The notes under the pieces are model-generated. The model ran no database searches. It was not told where the DNA came from and saw nothing but the letters and a program-made list of their open reading frames with translations. Source: JAICYJ01 sp045806525 (GTDB taxonomy: Bacteria > Actinomycetota > Thermoleophilia > Gaiellales > JAICJC01). From it: a DNA stretch of 14,866 bases. The first letter of the stretch is position 1. Every line of letters starts with the position of its first letter. This document shows, in pieces, positions 1 through 5,835 of the stretch. Made by a program: the position numbers and the translations under genes. The DNA lies in assembly GCA_045806525.1 (NCBI GenBank), contig JBJMJD010000033.1, positions 1 to 14,866 of the forward strand, read 5' to 3'.

Positions 1-180
1 AACGTCCGTAACGTGCCCGGTAACGACGACGTCTTCGGCGGATACCAGGCGATCTTCTTCGATCGCGCGCCGGGGCTGCGACCGCCGCCGGAGTGGCGTA
101 CGGCCGGTGATCCGGCGGTGAACGGCGTCTACCGCGGTGCGTCCGACTTCCGCAAGGACGGCCAGGCGTCGGGCTGGTGA
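1..180 (+). CDS. C-terminal end of an unrecognised protein (5' truncated)
   Basis: An open plus-strand frame runs from the first base of the window to a TGA at 178-180, giving the last 59 residues of a protein whose start lies outside. The visible part begins NVRNVPGNDD and ends RKDGQASGW. It is rich in Gly, Pro, Asp and aromatic residues and shows no membrane segment or catalytic motif that I recognise. Codons are strongly G/C in the third position, as in the neighbouring genes, which supports real coding. The gene converges on pcaF, and the large palindrome that starts right after its stop is probably its terminator. I cannot assign a family or function from this fragment. Confidence 0.6.
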   Translation, partial: NVRNVPGNDDVFGGYQAIFFDRAPGLRPPPEWRTAGDPAVNGVYRGASDFRKDGQASGW

Positions 181-236
181 GCTGAGGCAACGGGTGCGGC
201 CGCCGGGCGCCCGGCGGCCGCACCTGGCCGCTCAGC
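181..236. terminator. Perfect long palindrome between convergent genes, likely bidirectional terminator
   Basis: A perfect 32-base palindrome lies at 193-224 (it begins GGTGCGGCCGCC and is its own reverse complement). It is flanked by a second pair of matching arms, GCTGAG at 181-186 and CTCAGC at 231-236. The structure starts one base after the TGA of the upstream plus-strand gene and overlaps the stop codon of pcaF (232-234). The stem is almost pure G/C with no T-tract on either side, as is common for hairpins in high-GC actinobacteria. The position between two convergent stop codons suggests it ends transcription from both sides. Confidence 0.65.
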
Positions 237-1407
237 CGGCCCGCTCGAACAGCACGGCCTGCCCCTGCCCGACGCCCACGCACAGCGTCGCGATCCCGTA
301 GCGGCCCTGCCGCCGCCGCAGCTCGTGCAGCAGCGACACCACCAGCCGCGCGCCGCTCATGCCCAGCGGATGGCCCAGCGCGATCGCGCCGCCGTTCACG
401 TTCACCCGCTCCGGGTCGAGCCTCAGCTCCCGCACCACCGCCAGGCTCTGCGACGCGAACGCCTCGTTCAGCTCGACCAGGTCGATCTCCTCCACCCCCA
501 CCCCGGCCCGCTCCAGCAGCTTGCGCACGGCCGGGATCGGCCCGATCCCCATCACCCGCGGATCCACGCCCGCCACGGCGCTCGCGCAGAACCTGCCCAG
601 CGGCTCGGCTCCCAGCGCCGCCGCCCGCTCCTCGCTCGCGATCACGAGCGCCGCCGCGCCGTCGTTGATGCCGCTCGAGTTGCCGGCCGTGACCGACCCG
701 CCCTCGCGGAAGATCGGCTTCAGCCCGGCCAGCCGCTCGGCGCTCGTGTCCGGCCGTGGGTGCTCGTCGACCTCCACCTCCCCCACCGCCACCAGCTCGT
801 CCGCGAACCGCCCGGCCGCCTGCGCCTCCGCCCAGCGCCGCTGCGAGCGCAGCGCGAACGCGTCCTGGTCCTCGCGCGACACCCCGCACTGCTCGGCCAC
901 GTTCTCGCCGGTCTCGCCCATACTCTCCAGCGGGAACATCGCCTCCATGCGCGGGTTCGGGAAGCGCCAGCCGAGCGTCGTGTCGTACATGGTGCGGTCG
1001 CCGCGCGGGAACGCCTTGTCGGGCTTGCCGGTGACCAGCGGCGCCCGGCTCATCGACTCCACTCCACCCGCCACGAACAGGTCGCCGTCGCCCGCCGCCA
1101 CCGCGTGGCAGGCCGACACCACCGCCGCCAGCCCCGACGCGCACAGCCGGTTCATGGTCACGCCCGCCACCGACTGCGGCAGCCCCGCCAGCAGCACCGC
1201 CATCCGCGCCACGTCACGATTGTCCTCGCCGGCCTGGTTGGCGCAGCCCAGGTAGACGTCCTCGATCTGCTCCGGGTCGACCCCGGCCCGGTCGACCGCC
1301 GCCCGCACCGCGATCGCCGCCAGGTCGTCGGGCCGCACGCCCGACAGCGCTCCGCCGTAGCGCCCGATCGGCGTGCGCACCGCCGACAGGATCACCGCCC
1401 GGCTCAC
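232..1407 (-). CDS. pcaF: Beta-ketoadipyl-CoA (3-oxoadipyl-CoA) thiolase
   Basis: A 391-residue thiolase, the usual length for this family. It would cleave 3-oxoadipyl-CoA with CoA to succinyl-CoA and acetyl-CoA, the last step of the beta-ketoadipate pathway, in the cytoplasm. The acyl-accepting Cys89 lies in NRLCASG, His346 in GHPLGMSGAR, and the second catalytic Cys376 in CVGVGQG. The stretches GCANQAGEDNRDVARMA (about 55-70) and TTLGWRFPNPRM are characteristic of the PcaF/PaaJ subgroup rather than of acetoacetyl-CoA thiolases. The start is a GTG at 1407 that overlaps the catJ stop by 4 bases (GTGA), with a GGAGG a few bases upstream. A longer reading frame extending upstream is only the catJ region in another frame. 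It is the last gene of catI-catJ-pcaF. A PaaJ-like role in phenylacetate degradation is the main alternative; the catIJ context favours PcaF. Confidence 0.93.
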   Translation of the reverse strand: MSRAVILSAVRTPIGRYGGALSGVRPDDLAAIAVRAAVDRAGVDPEQIEDVYLGCANQAGEDNRDVARMAVLLAGLPQSVAGVTMNRLCASGLAAVVSACHAVAAGDGDLFVAGGVESMSRAPLVTGKPDKAFPRGDRTMYDTTLGWRFPNPRMEAMFPLESMGETGENVAEQCGVSREDQDAFALRSQRRWAEAQAAGRFADELVAVGEVEVDEHPRPDTSAERLAGLKPIFREGGSVTAGNSSGINDGAAALVIASEERAAALGAEPLGRFCASAVAGVDPRVMGIGPIPAVRKLLERAGVGVEEIDLVELNEAFASQSLAVVRELRLDPERVNVNGGAIALGHPLGMSGARLVVSLLHELRRRQGRYGIATLCVGVGQGQAVLFERAG

Positions 1408-2165
1408 GACTCCTCCGCCGTTCGCAGCGCCCGCAGCGCCGTCAGCTCGACCTCGGTCGGCGCCGGGCTGACCTCGACCCGCTCGGCCACCTGCAGCGGC
1501 CAGCCGGTGGCGGCCACCACCTCGTCCACCTCCACGCCCGGATGCACCTGGCGCAACACCAGCTCGCAGCTGGCCGGGTTGGGCTCGAGCACGCCCAGAT
1601 CGGTGATCACGGCGGTCACCCCCCGGCCCTGCAAGCCCAGCCGCTCGCGCGCGCCCGGGCCCTCGCCGTAGCCGACGGTGGTGCGGAAGTCGAGCCGCTC
1701 CACGAACGCGCGCGGGGAATGGCGCAGCATCACCAGCGTCTCCTTGCAGGAGGCGGCGATCTCGGGCGCTCCGCCGCCGCCCGGCAGCCGCACCTTGGGG
1801 TGCTCGTACTCGCCGATCACGGTGCTGTTGAGGTTGGCGTAGCGGTCGATTTGGGCCGCGCCGAGGAAGCCCACGTCGATGCGGCCGCCCTGCAGCCAGT
1901 AGCTGAAGATCTCGGGCACCGACACCACCAGGTCGGCCGTCTCGGCCAGCTCGCCGTCGCCGATCGAGAGCGGCAGGTGCCGCGGCTTGGCCCCGATCGT
2001 GCCGCTCTCGTAGATCAGCACGCAGCCGGGGGCGTGCGTGGCGCGGGCCAGGTTGGCGGCGCGGCTGGGCAGCCCGATGCCGACGAAGCAGTTGGCGCCG
2101 TCGCGCAGCCGCCGGGCGGCCGCGATCGCCATCATCTCCGCGGCGCTGTGGCCGTCCCCGCTCAC
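1404..2165 (-). CDS. catJ: 3-oxoadipate CoA-transferase, subunit B (CatJ type)
   Basis: A 253-residue beta subunit of a family I CoA-transferase. With CatI it would move CoA from succinyl-CoA to 3-oxoadipate. The catalytic glutamate is visible as Glu53 in IYESGTIGAKP, near the position of the active-site Glu of glutaconate CoA-transferase beta subunits. GIGLPSRAANLAR precedes it, and SIGDGELAETAD and GGRIDVGFLGAAQIDR follow. The sequence matches my memory of the CatJ type of chlorocatechol-degrading Pseudomonas, which is GctB-like, and not the SCOT-like PcaJ type with an ENG motif. The start is a GTG at 2165 overlapping the catI stop (GTGA), with GGGAGG upstream; the 3' end overlaps pcaF in the same way. 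A related acyl-CoA transferase or an IpdB-like ring-opening enzyme is less likely because the ESG glutamate is kept and pcaF follows. Confidence 0.9.
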   Translation of the reverse strand: MSGDGHSAAEMMAIAAARRLRDGANCFVGIGLPSRAANLARATHAPGCVLIYESGTIGAKPRHLPLSIGDGELAETADLVVSVPEIFSYWLQGGRIDVGFLGAAQIDRYANLNSTVIGEYEHPKVRLPGGGGAPEIAASCKETLVMLRHSPRAFVERLDFRTTVGYGEGPGARERLGLQGRGVTAVITDLGVLEPNPASCELVLRQVHPGVEVDEVVAATGWPLQVAERVEVSPAPTEVELTALRALRTAEES

Positions 2166-3016
2166 GCCGGCGACCCCTCCCGCAGCATGATGGCGTACTC
2201 GCCCACGTCGGCGGTGTCCAGCACGTGGCGCTGCATCCAGGCGGTGAACCGCTCGCGGTCGCGGCTGATCGCATCCCATGCGGTGTAGAAGCGGTTGTCG
2301 CGGTCGTAGTAGCCGTGCGCGTAAGACGGGTGCGCGCCGCCCGGCGCCTCGGCCACGGCCGTCAACACCCAGCTCGGGATCACCACGGCGCCCGGCCGCG
2401 GCGCCAGCTGGTCGACCACCTCCTCCACCGTCACGATCGAGCGGCGCGCGGCCAGCACCGCCTCCTTCTGGACGCCGCTGATGCCCCAAAGCTGCACGTT
2501 TCCGGCGCGGTCGGCCTGCTGGGCGTGGATGATCGCGACGTCGGGCCGCAGCGCGCGCACGGCCGCCAGCCGCTCGCCCGTGAACGGGCACTCCACCCAG
2601 CCGGCCGAGGCGGTGTGGCTGGGCAGGTCGGTGCCGGCGTAGCCGCGCAGCACCCCGAACGGCAGGTTGGCGGCGCCGGCCGCGTAGGCGGCGGCCATGC
2701 CGGCGTGCGAGTGCTCCTCGATCGCGAGCGGCACCGGCCAGCCCGACTCGACCGCGTCACGGAAGCGGTGCAGCGAGCCGACGCCGGGGTTGCCGCCCCA
2801 CGAGAAGATCATGCGATCGGCGCAGCCCATGCCGATCATCTGGTCGTAGATGACGTCGGGCGTCAGCCGCACCAGCGTCAGGCGGCGGCGGCGTTGCCGG
2901 ATCAGCTCGTGGCCGGCCGCGTGCGGGATCAGATGGGTGAAGCCCTCGAGGGCGACGGTGTCGCCGTCGGCCACCAGCTCGGCGACCGCGTCGCGAAGCG
3001 TCACCACCTCTGCCAT
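2162..3016 (-). CDS. catI: 3-oxoadipate CoA-transferase, subunit A (CatI type)
   Basis: A 284-residue alpha subunit of a CoA-transferase, the partner of the downstream catJ product. Visible signatures include LEGFTHLIP (23-31), FSWGGNPGVGSLHR (71-84), CPFTGERLAAV (143-153), HAQQADRAGN (164-173) and GGAHPSYAHGYYDRDN (226-241). These match my recollection of CatI from Pseudomonas closely. The ATG at 3016 is preceded by AGGAGGAG at 3027-3034, ten bases upstream, which supports this start. It is the first gene of the three-gene operon and diverges from the VOC gene across a 97-base gap holding a perfect inverted repeat, a possible site for substrate-dependent control. No regulator gene (PcaR, CatR or IclR type) is in the window, and none of the earlier ring-cleavage genes is present either. 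Confidence 0.9.
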   Translation of the reverse strand: MAEVVTLRDAVAELVADGDTVALEGFTHLIPHAAGHELIRQRRRRLTLVRLTPDVIYDQMIGMGCADRMIFSWGGNPGVGSLHRFRDAVESGWPVPLAIEEHSHAGMAAAYAAGAANLPFGVLRGYAGTDLPSHTASAGWVECPFTGERLAAVRALRPDVAIIHAQQADRAGNVQLWGISGVQKEAVLAARRSIVTVEEVVDQLAPRPGAVVIPSWVLTAVAEAPGGAHPSYAHGYYDRDNRFYTAWDAISRDRERFTAWMQRHVLDTADVGEYAIMLREGSPA

Positions 3017-3026
3017 CTGCTCGCCG

Positions 3027-3034
3027 CTCCTCCT
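3027..3034 (-). promoter_or_regulatory. Ribosome binding site of catI
   Basis: On the minus strand this reads AGGAGGAG, a near-perfect anti-16S match, ten bases before the catI ATG. It fixes the start of the operon's first protein. Confidence 0.7.
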
Positions 3035-3039
3035 GTTGA

Positions 3040-3065
3040 CCGGATCCAGAACCTAGCGGATCCGG
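3040..3065. promoter_or_regulatory. Inverted repeat between divergent catI and VOC genes, candidate operator
   Basis: CCGGATCC (3040-3047) and GGATCCGG (3058-3065) form a perfect 8-base inverted repeat with a 10-base centre. The centre-to-centre distance of 18 bases is somewhat less than two helical turns. It sits 24 bases before the catI ATG on one side and 48 bases before the VOC ATG on the other, just upstream of the catI ribosome binding site. Such a site could bind a dimeric repressor or activator controlling one or both genes. No convincing -35/-10 pair is visible around it, so the operator role is inference. Confidence 0.4.
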
Positions 3066-3113
3066 CTGCGGCGGCGCTCTGGCAGAATCGCATCACCGAC
3101 CCGAGGAGCCGCC

Positions 3114-3485
3114 ATGCCGCCCACCCAGACCAACGGCAAGATCTGTTACGTCGAGATCCCGACCGGCGACGTGGAGGCGTCGGCCGCCTTCTACCGGGAG
3201 GTGTTCGGCTGGTCGATCCGCAGCCGCGGCGACGGCGCCACCGCCTTCGACGACACCACCGGCCAGGTCAGCGGCGCGTTCGTGACCGGGCGGCCGGCCA
3301 TGAGCCAGCCCGGCCCGCTGGTGTACGTGATGGTGGACGACGCCGAGGCCGCATGCCGGGCGGTCACCACCGCCGGCGGCGAGATCGTGCAGGCGATCGG
3401 CGGCGATCCCGGCGAGCTCACGGCCCGCTTCCGCGACCCCGGCGGAAACGTGTTCGGCATCTATCAGGAGCCGCCCCAGAGCTAA
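3114..3485 (+). CDS. VOC-fold (glyoxalase/bleomycin-resistance-like) protein
   Basis: A 123-residue single-module vicinal-oxygen-chelate protein. The first beta-alpha unit is visible as YVEIPTGDVEASAAFYREVFGW (12-33, split by the helix start near residue 18). The family's closing strand appears as RDPGGNVFGIYQE (107-119). Glu14 and Glu119 occupy the positions where VOC enzymes place metal ligands. The length fits a domain that dimerises. The ATG at 3114 has GAGGAG eight bases upstream. The family covers glyoxalase I, extradiol dioxygenases, epimerases and resistance proteins, and short members like this are mostly of unknown substrate. Divergence from catI hints at a link to aromatic or acyl-CoA metabolism, but that is only context. 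Family assignment is firm; function is open. Confidence 0.85.
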   Translation: MPPTQTNGKICYVEIPTGDVEASAAFYREVFGWSIRSRGDGATAFDDTTGQVSGAFVTGRPAMSQPGPLVYVMVDDAEAACRAVTTAGGEIVQAIGGDPGELTARFRDPGGNVFGIYQEPPQS

Positions 3486-3553
3486 CCCGACGCGTGCCGG
3501 CATGTGCGTGTCAAGCCCTGGCGCCCCGGACGGTGCCCGACGCGTTCGCTAGA

Positions 3554-3796
3554 GTGTTCGCGTCGTTCTCTCCGCGAGAGGTTGCAAGAATCCAGCTACT
3601 CCCCATACCGCTCACCTGGAAGTCGGAGCTGTGCGATGGCTGCGGTGACTCCGTACGCCGCATGACTCTCGGCAAGCACGACGTGATGCTTGACCCGGCT
3701 CCGGTGTCGGTGCTCGCCGAGCGGCTCGGCACGACCGGGGACGTGACCGCCTATGAGCACAGGGTTGGATACCAGCCGCATCGTTGCCGGCACTGA
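3554..3796 (+). CDS. Small Cys/His-rich, probable zinc-binding protein (start uncertain)
   Basis: This small plus-strand frame ends at a TGA at 3794-3796. With the GTG at 3554 it gives 80 residues. It carries CDGCG near residue 28 and ends YQPHRCRH, so two Cys pair with a C-terminal His-Arg-Cys-Arg-His cluster, with LDPAPV between them. That layout resembles short actinobacterial and phage proteins in which a CxxC knuckle, a (L/V)DxxPV segment and a terminal HxxC or HRC form a zinc site. Third-position G/C is high from about 3620 onward but lower before it, so the true start may lie later. No clear ribosome binding site decides it, and the first internal ATG (3662) would remove the CxxC. It converges on the STAS gene with a 21-base gap. 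The function is unknown. Confidence 0.45.
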   Translation: MFASFSPREVARIQLLPIPLTWKSELCDGCGDSVRRMTLGKHDVMLDPAPVSVLAERLGTTGDVTAYEHRVGYQPHRCRH

Positions 3797-3817
3797 CCGT
3801 CACGCCGCGGCAGCGCC

Positions 3818-4147
3818 TTAGGTGACCGCATCAGGTGGTCGGGTGGCAAGCTCCTCGATACCCGACGCCGCGATCGCCTCGCGTACGTACCCGTCAGCGT
3901 CGACCTCGAACAACACTCCCGATTCCCGGCATCGCTGCGACGTCGTCTCCAGACAGCGCAACCCGGCCTCGTCGATCATGGCCAAGCCCGCGAAGTCCAG
4001 TCTCAGCCGCTGCACCCTGGCCTCGCGCGCCTTGTTGATGATCACCTCGAGCTCGCCGCAGGTCTCGTGGTCGAGCACGCCGCGACAGACGATCACTTCC
4101 GAGTTGTTCGAGCGGCTGTGGAGCACCTCCAACCTGGATGGTTCCAC
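3818..4147 (-). CDS. STAS-domain protein (anti-sigma-factor-antagonist type)
   Basis: A 109-residue protein made of one STAS domain, the fold of SpoIIAA/RsbV-type regulators that bind anti-sigma-factor kinases and free stress sigma factors. The core pattern is visible: an early strand IVCRGVLDHETCGEL, then LRLDFAGLAMIDEAGLRCL, then a helix and VLFEVDADGYVREAIAASGI. Where classical members have Asp-Ser-Ser-Gly with a phosphorylated serine, this protein reads Asp-Glu-Ala-Gly, so that switch appears to be missing. The start is a GTG at 4147 with GAGGAGG seven bases upstream. A stress-type promoter lies in the 90-base gap to the preceding GT9 gene. No partner kinase or sigma factor is in the window. 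An MlaB-like role in lipid transport is an alternative, but no Mla genes are seen here. Confidence 0.82.
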   Translation of the reverse strand: MEPSRLEVLHSRSNNSEVIVCRGVLDHETCGELEVIINKAREARVQRLRLDFAGLAMIDEAGLRCLETTSQRCRESGVLFEVDADGYVREAIAASGIEELATRPPDAVT

Positions 4148-4154
4148 CTACGCG

Positions 4155-4161
4155 CCTCCTC
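4155..4161 (-). promoter_or_regulatory. Ribosome binding site deciding the GTG start of the STAS gene
   Basis: On the minus strand this reads GAGGAGG, seven bases before the GTG at 4147. It supports GTG rather than any internal ATG as the start. Confidence 0.65.
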
Positions 4162-4187
4162 GCAAGCCGATGCGCCCTTCCCTCCCG

Positions 4188-4213
4188 ATACCCAGCGCGG
4201 ATCGGCTTTATGC
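4188..4213 (-). promoter_or_regulatory. Candidate SigB/SigF-type promoter of the STAS gene
   Basis: The minus strand reads GCAT (4213-4210), a 16-base spacer, then GGGTAT (4193-4188). This fits the GNNT-N14-16-GGGTAY pattern known for Streptomyces SigB-type promoters. The -10 element ends about 40 bases before the GTG start, leaving room for a short leader with the visible ribosome binding site. A perfect GGGTAT ahead of a gene of the anti-anti-sigma fold is the expected autoregulatory layout, though the -35 match is weak. Confidence 0.45.
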
Positions 4214-4237
4214 CCGAGCGATTGTCGACCGCAGAGC

Positions 4238-5170
4238 TCAGCGCACCGCCGGCTCGAGCGACGCCAGCGCCTCCAGCACCTCGTCGGTCTCGATCGCGAG
4301 CAACCCAGGGTCGGGCGTGTCGCCATGTGGGTCGCCGCTGATGCCGCGCCACAGCACGCGGTGACGCTCACGGTCGGTCGGGCCCCAGAGCGCAGGTGAC
4401 ATCGGCCCGAACATGATCACCGATGGGGTGCGAACAGCCGTGGCGAGGTGGGCGACCCCGGTATCGCCGCATACGACCCGACCCGCTCGCGCAACCAGCG
4501 AAACGAGGTCTGCCAGGCCCGTCCGGCCGGCGGCGACGGCGTCTGCGGGCAGGCCGGCGTCCGTCGCCACGCGAGCGGCCAGCCGACGTTCCGCTGCCGA
4601 TCCGGTCACCACCACCCGCCGGCCACGGGCCGCCTCGGCGCGCGCCACCTCGGCGAAACGGCTCGCCGGCCAGCGGCGGCTCGCCGATGCCGCACCCGGG
4701 TGGATCACCGTCAGCCGCTGATCGCGCGACGCGCCCGGCGGTCGGAGGTACATGTCGGCGCGATCGCTCGCGATGCCGAAGCTCTCCAGCAGGCGGCACC
4801 AGCGATCGATCTCGTGTTCGTCCGCCCGCCAGCTGGGGCCCCGCGACGACCAGGGCAGCGACGGATGCGCAAACGCGATAACCCGCTCGGGCTGCGCCCG
4901 GTGGATCAGCCGGTGGCTCTGGGGGCCGCGGCCATGCAGGTTGACCGCGATGGCCGCGCCGTGCAGGTCCGGGTGCAGGGGCGCGAGTGCGGACGTCGGC
5001 CGCAGCTCGTCGATCGCGCCGGTGAGCGCCGCAAGCTCGGAAAGCGGGCCGGGCGCGCAGAGGATCAGGCGGTGGCCCGGATAGCAGCGGCGAAGCGAAC
5101 GGTAGGCCGGCACGGCCGTGAGGAAGTCGCCGAGCCCCAGCGCCCGGACAACGACCACCGTCGGGGTCAT
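4238..5170 (-). CDS. GT9-family glycosyltransferase (heptosyltransferase-like), last gene of glycan operon
   Basis: A 310-residue protein of the ADP-heptose:LPS heptosyltransferase family (GT9). The N-terminal motif VRALGLGDFLTAVPAYRSL places Asp15 where WaaC has its catalytic Asp. VIHPGAASASRRWPASRF (155-172) and VCGDTGVAHLATAVRTPSV (233-251) form the C-terminal nucleotide-sugar domain, with Asp236 and His241 at the expected positions. The product would transfer a heptose or similar sugar from a nucleotide donor at the cytoplasmic membrane face. The ATG at 5170 overlaps the stop of the upstream dehydrogenase gene by 4 bases (ATGA). No Shine-Dalgarno site is evident, consistent with translational coupling. 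A longer upstream frame exists but belongs to the dehydrogenase region read in another frame. Family is clear; donor and acceptor are inferred from context. Confidence 0.88.
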   Translation of the reverse strand: MTPTVVVVRALGLGDFLTAVPAYRSLRRCYPGHRLILCAPGPLSELAALTGAIDELRPTSALAPLHPDLHGAAIAVNLHGRGPQSHRLIHRAQPERVIAFAHPSLPWSSRGPSWRADEHEIDRWCRLLESFGIASDRADMYLRPPGASRDQRLTVIHPGAASASRRWPASRFAEVARAEAARGRRVVVTGSAAERRLAARVATDAGLPADAVAAGRTGLADLVSLVARAGRVVCGDTGVAHLATAVRTPSVIMFGPMSPALWGPTDRERHRVLWRGISGDPHGDTPDPGLLAIETDEVLEALASLEPAVR

Positions 5171-5835
5171 GGATACGACGGTTCCGTCGAGGGCGTGATC
5201 ACCAGCTCGCGCAGCTCGCATCCGGGTGGCTGTGACAGCGCGAACATGACGGCCGCTGCCACGTTGGCCGGGTCGTTCAGCTGGGCGTCGGCGCCGGGGC
5301 GGTACTGGGCATCGCGGCCGTCGAAGAACGCGGTGTCCATGCCGCCCGGAACCAGCAGCGTCACTCCCACCCGCCCGCGCATCTCGGCTGCCAGCGCCCG
5401 CGTGAACCCAACCACCCCGAACTTGCTGGCGCAGTAGGCGGTCGCGTCCGGCAGCGCCCGCAGGCCGAGCGTCGATGCCACGGTGACCACCCGGCCGCGA
5501 GCCGCTTCCAGATGAGGCATCGCGGCTCGAACCACCGACACGGTGCCCAGCAGGTTGACGGCGATCACCCGTTCCCAGTCCTCCCGGGAGACGCCGGTCA
5601 GCTCTCCACACGCGTCCACGCCTGCCGCTGTGACCACGCCGTCGATCGACCCGCGACGCTCGGCGGCCAGCTCCACGGCCTGCTCGACGGCGGCTCCGTC
5701 GGCCAGGTCGACCACCGCGCCGGCGGTGCCGTCGGGCGGCTCGCGCAGGTCGAGACAGAAGGCGTCGTCGCCGAGCCTGCGCGCTATGGCGGCGCCCAGG
5801 CCGGAGCAGCCGCCGGTGACGATGACCGTGCTCAC
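5167..5835 (-). CDS. Classical short-chain dehydrogenase/reductase
   Basis: A 222-residue classical SDR, slightly short for the family. The dinucleotide-binding motif is TGGCSGLG (7-14). Asp29 at the end of the second strand suggests a preference for NAD(H). AAG (70-72), Asn94, Ser121, Tyr134 and Lys138 (YCASK) complete the catalytic set, so the enzyme should be active. A membrane anchor is not seen. It starts with GTG at 5835, overlapping the hldE stop (GTGA), with GGAGG about ten bases upstream. It is translationally coupled on both sides. Placement directly after the heptose kinase/nucleotidyltransferase suggests oxidation or reduction of a sugar or a glycan-linked alcohol. It is not the heptose epimerase HldD, which is a longer, extended-type SDR of about 310 residues. 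The substrate is unknown. Confidence 0.88.
   Translation of the reverse strand: MSTVIVTGGCSGLGAAIARRLGDDAFCLDLREPPDGTAGAVVDLADGAAVEQAVELAAERRGSIDGVVTAAGVDACGELTGVSREDWERVIAVNLLGTVSVVRAAMPHLEAARGRVVTVASTLGLRALPDATAYCASKFGVVGFTRALAAEMRGRVGVTLLVPGGMDTAFFDGRDAQYRPGADAQLNDPANVAAAVMFALSQPPGCELRELVITPSTEPSYP

Noticed and set aside
325..1671. Long plus-strand open frame of about 448 codons opposite pcaF and catJ
   Set aside because: Its translation is dominated by Arg, His, Pro and Ala with no recognisable domain. It is the antisense shadow of two clear enzyme genes, as is common in very GC-rich DNA.
3489..3512. Imperfect inverted repeat (GACGCG ... CGTGTC with a wobble pair) just after the VOC stop
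   Set aside because: The stem is short with a loose centre and no T-tract. It may be a weak terminator, but the evidence is too thin to list.
3577..3608. Stretch resembling the T-arm and acceptor end of a tRNA (GAGAGGTTGCAAGAATCC)
   Set aside because: The loop has extra bases, no cloverleaf can be drawn with the sequence before it, and no anticodon arm is present.
3511..3732. Minus-strand open frame of 73 codons between the VOC and STAS genes
   Set aside because: It has Ser/Thr/Arg-rich, low-information composition and no ribosome binding site. The plus strand of the same stretch carries the better-supported Cys/His protein.
5167..5835. The short-chain dehydrogenase as the heptose epimerase HldD
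   Set aside because: HldD is an extended SDR of about 310 residues. This is a 222-residue classical SDR with a YCASK motif, so the epimerase is missing from the window.
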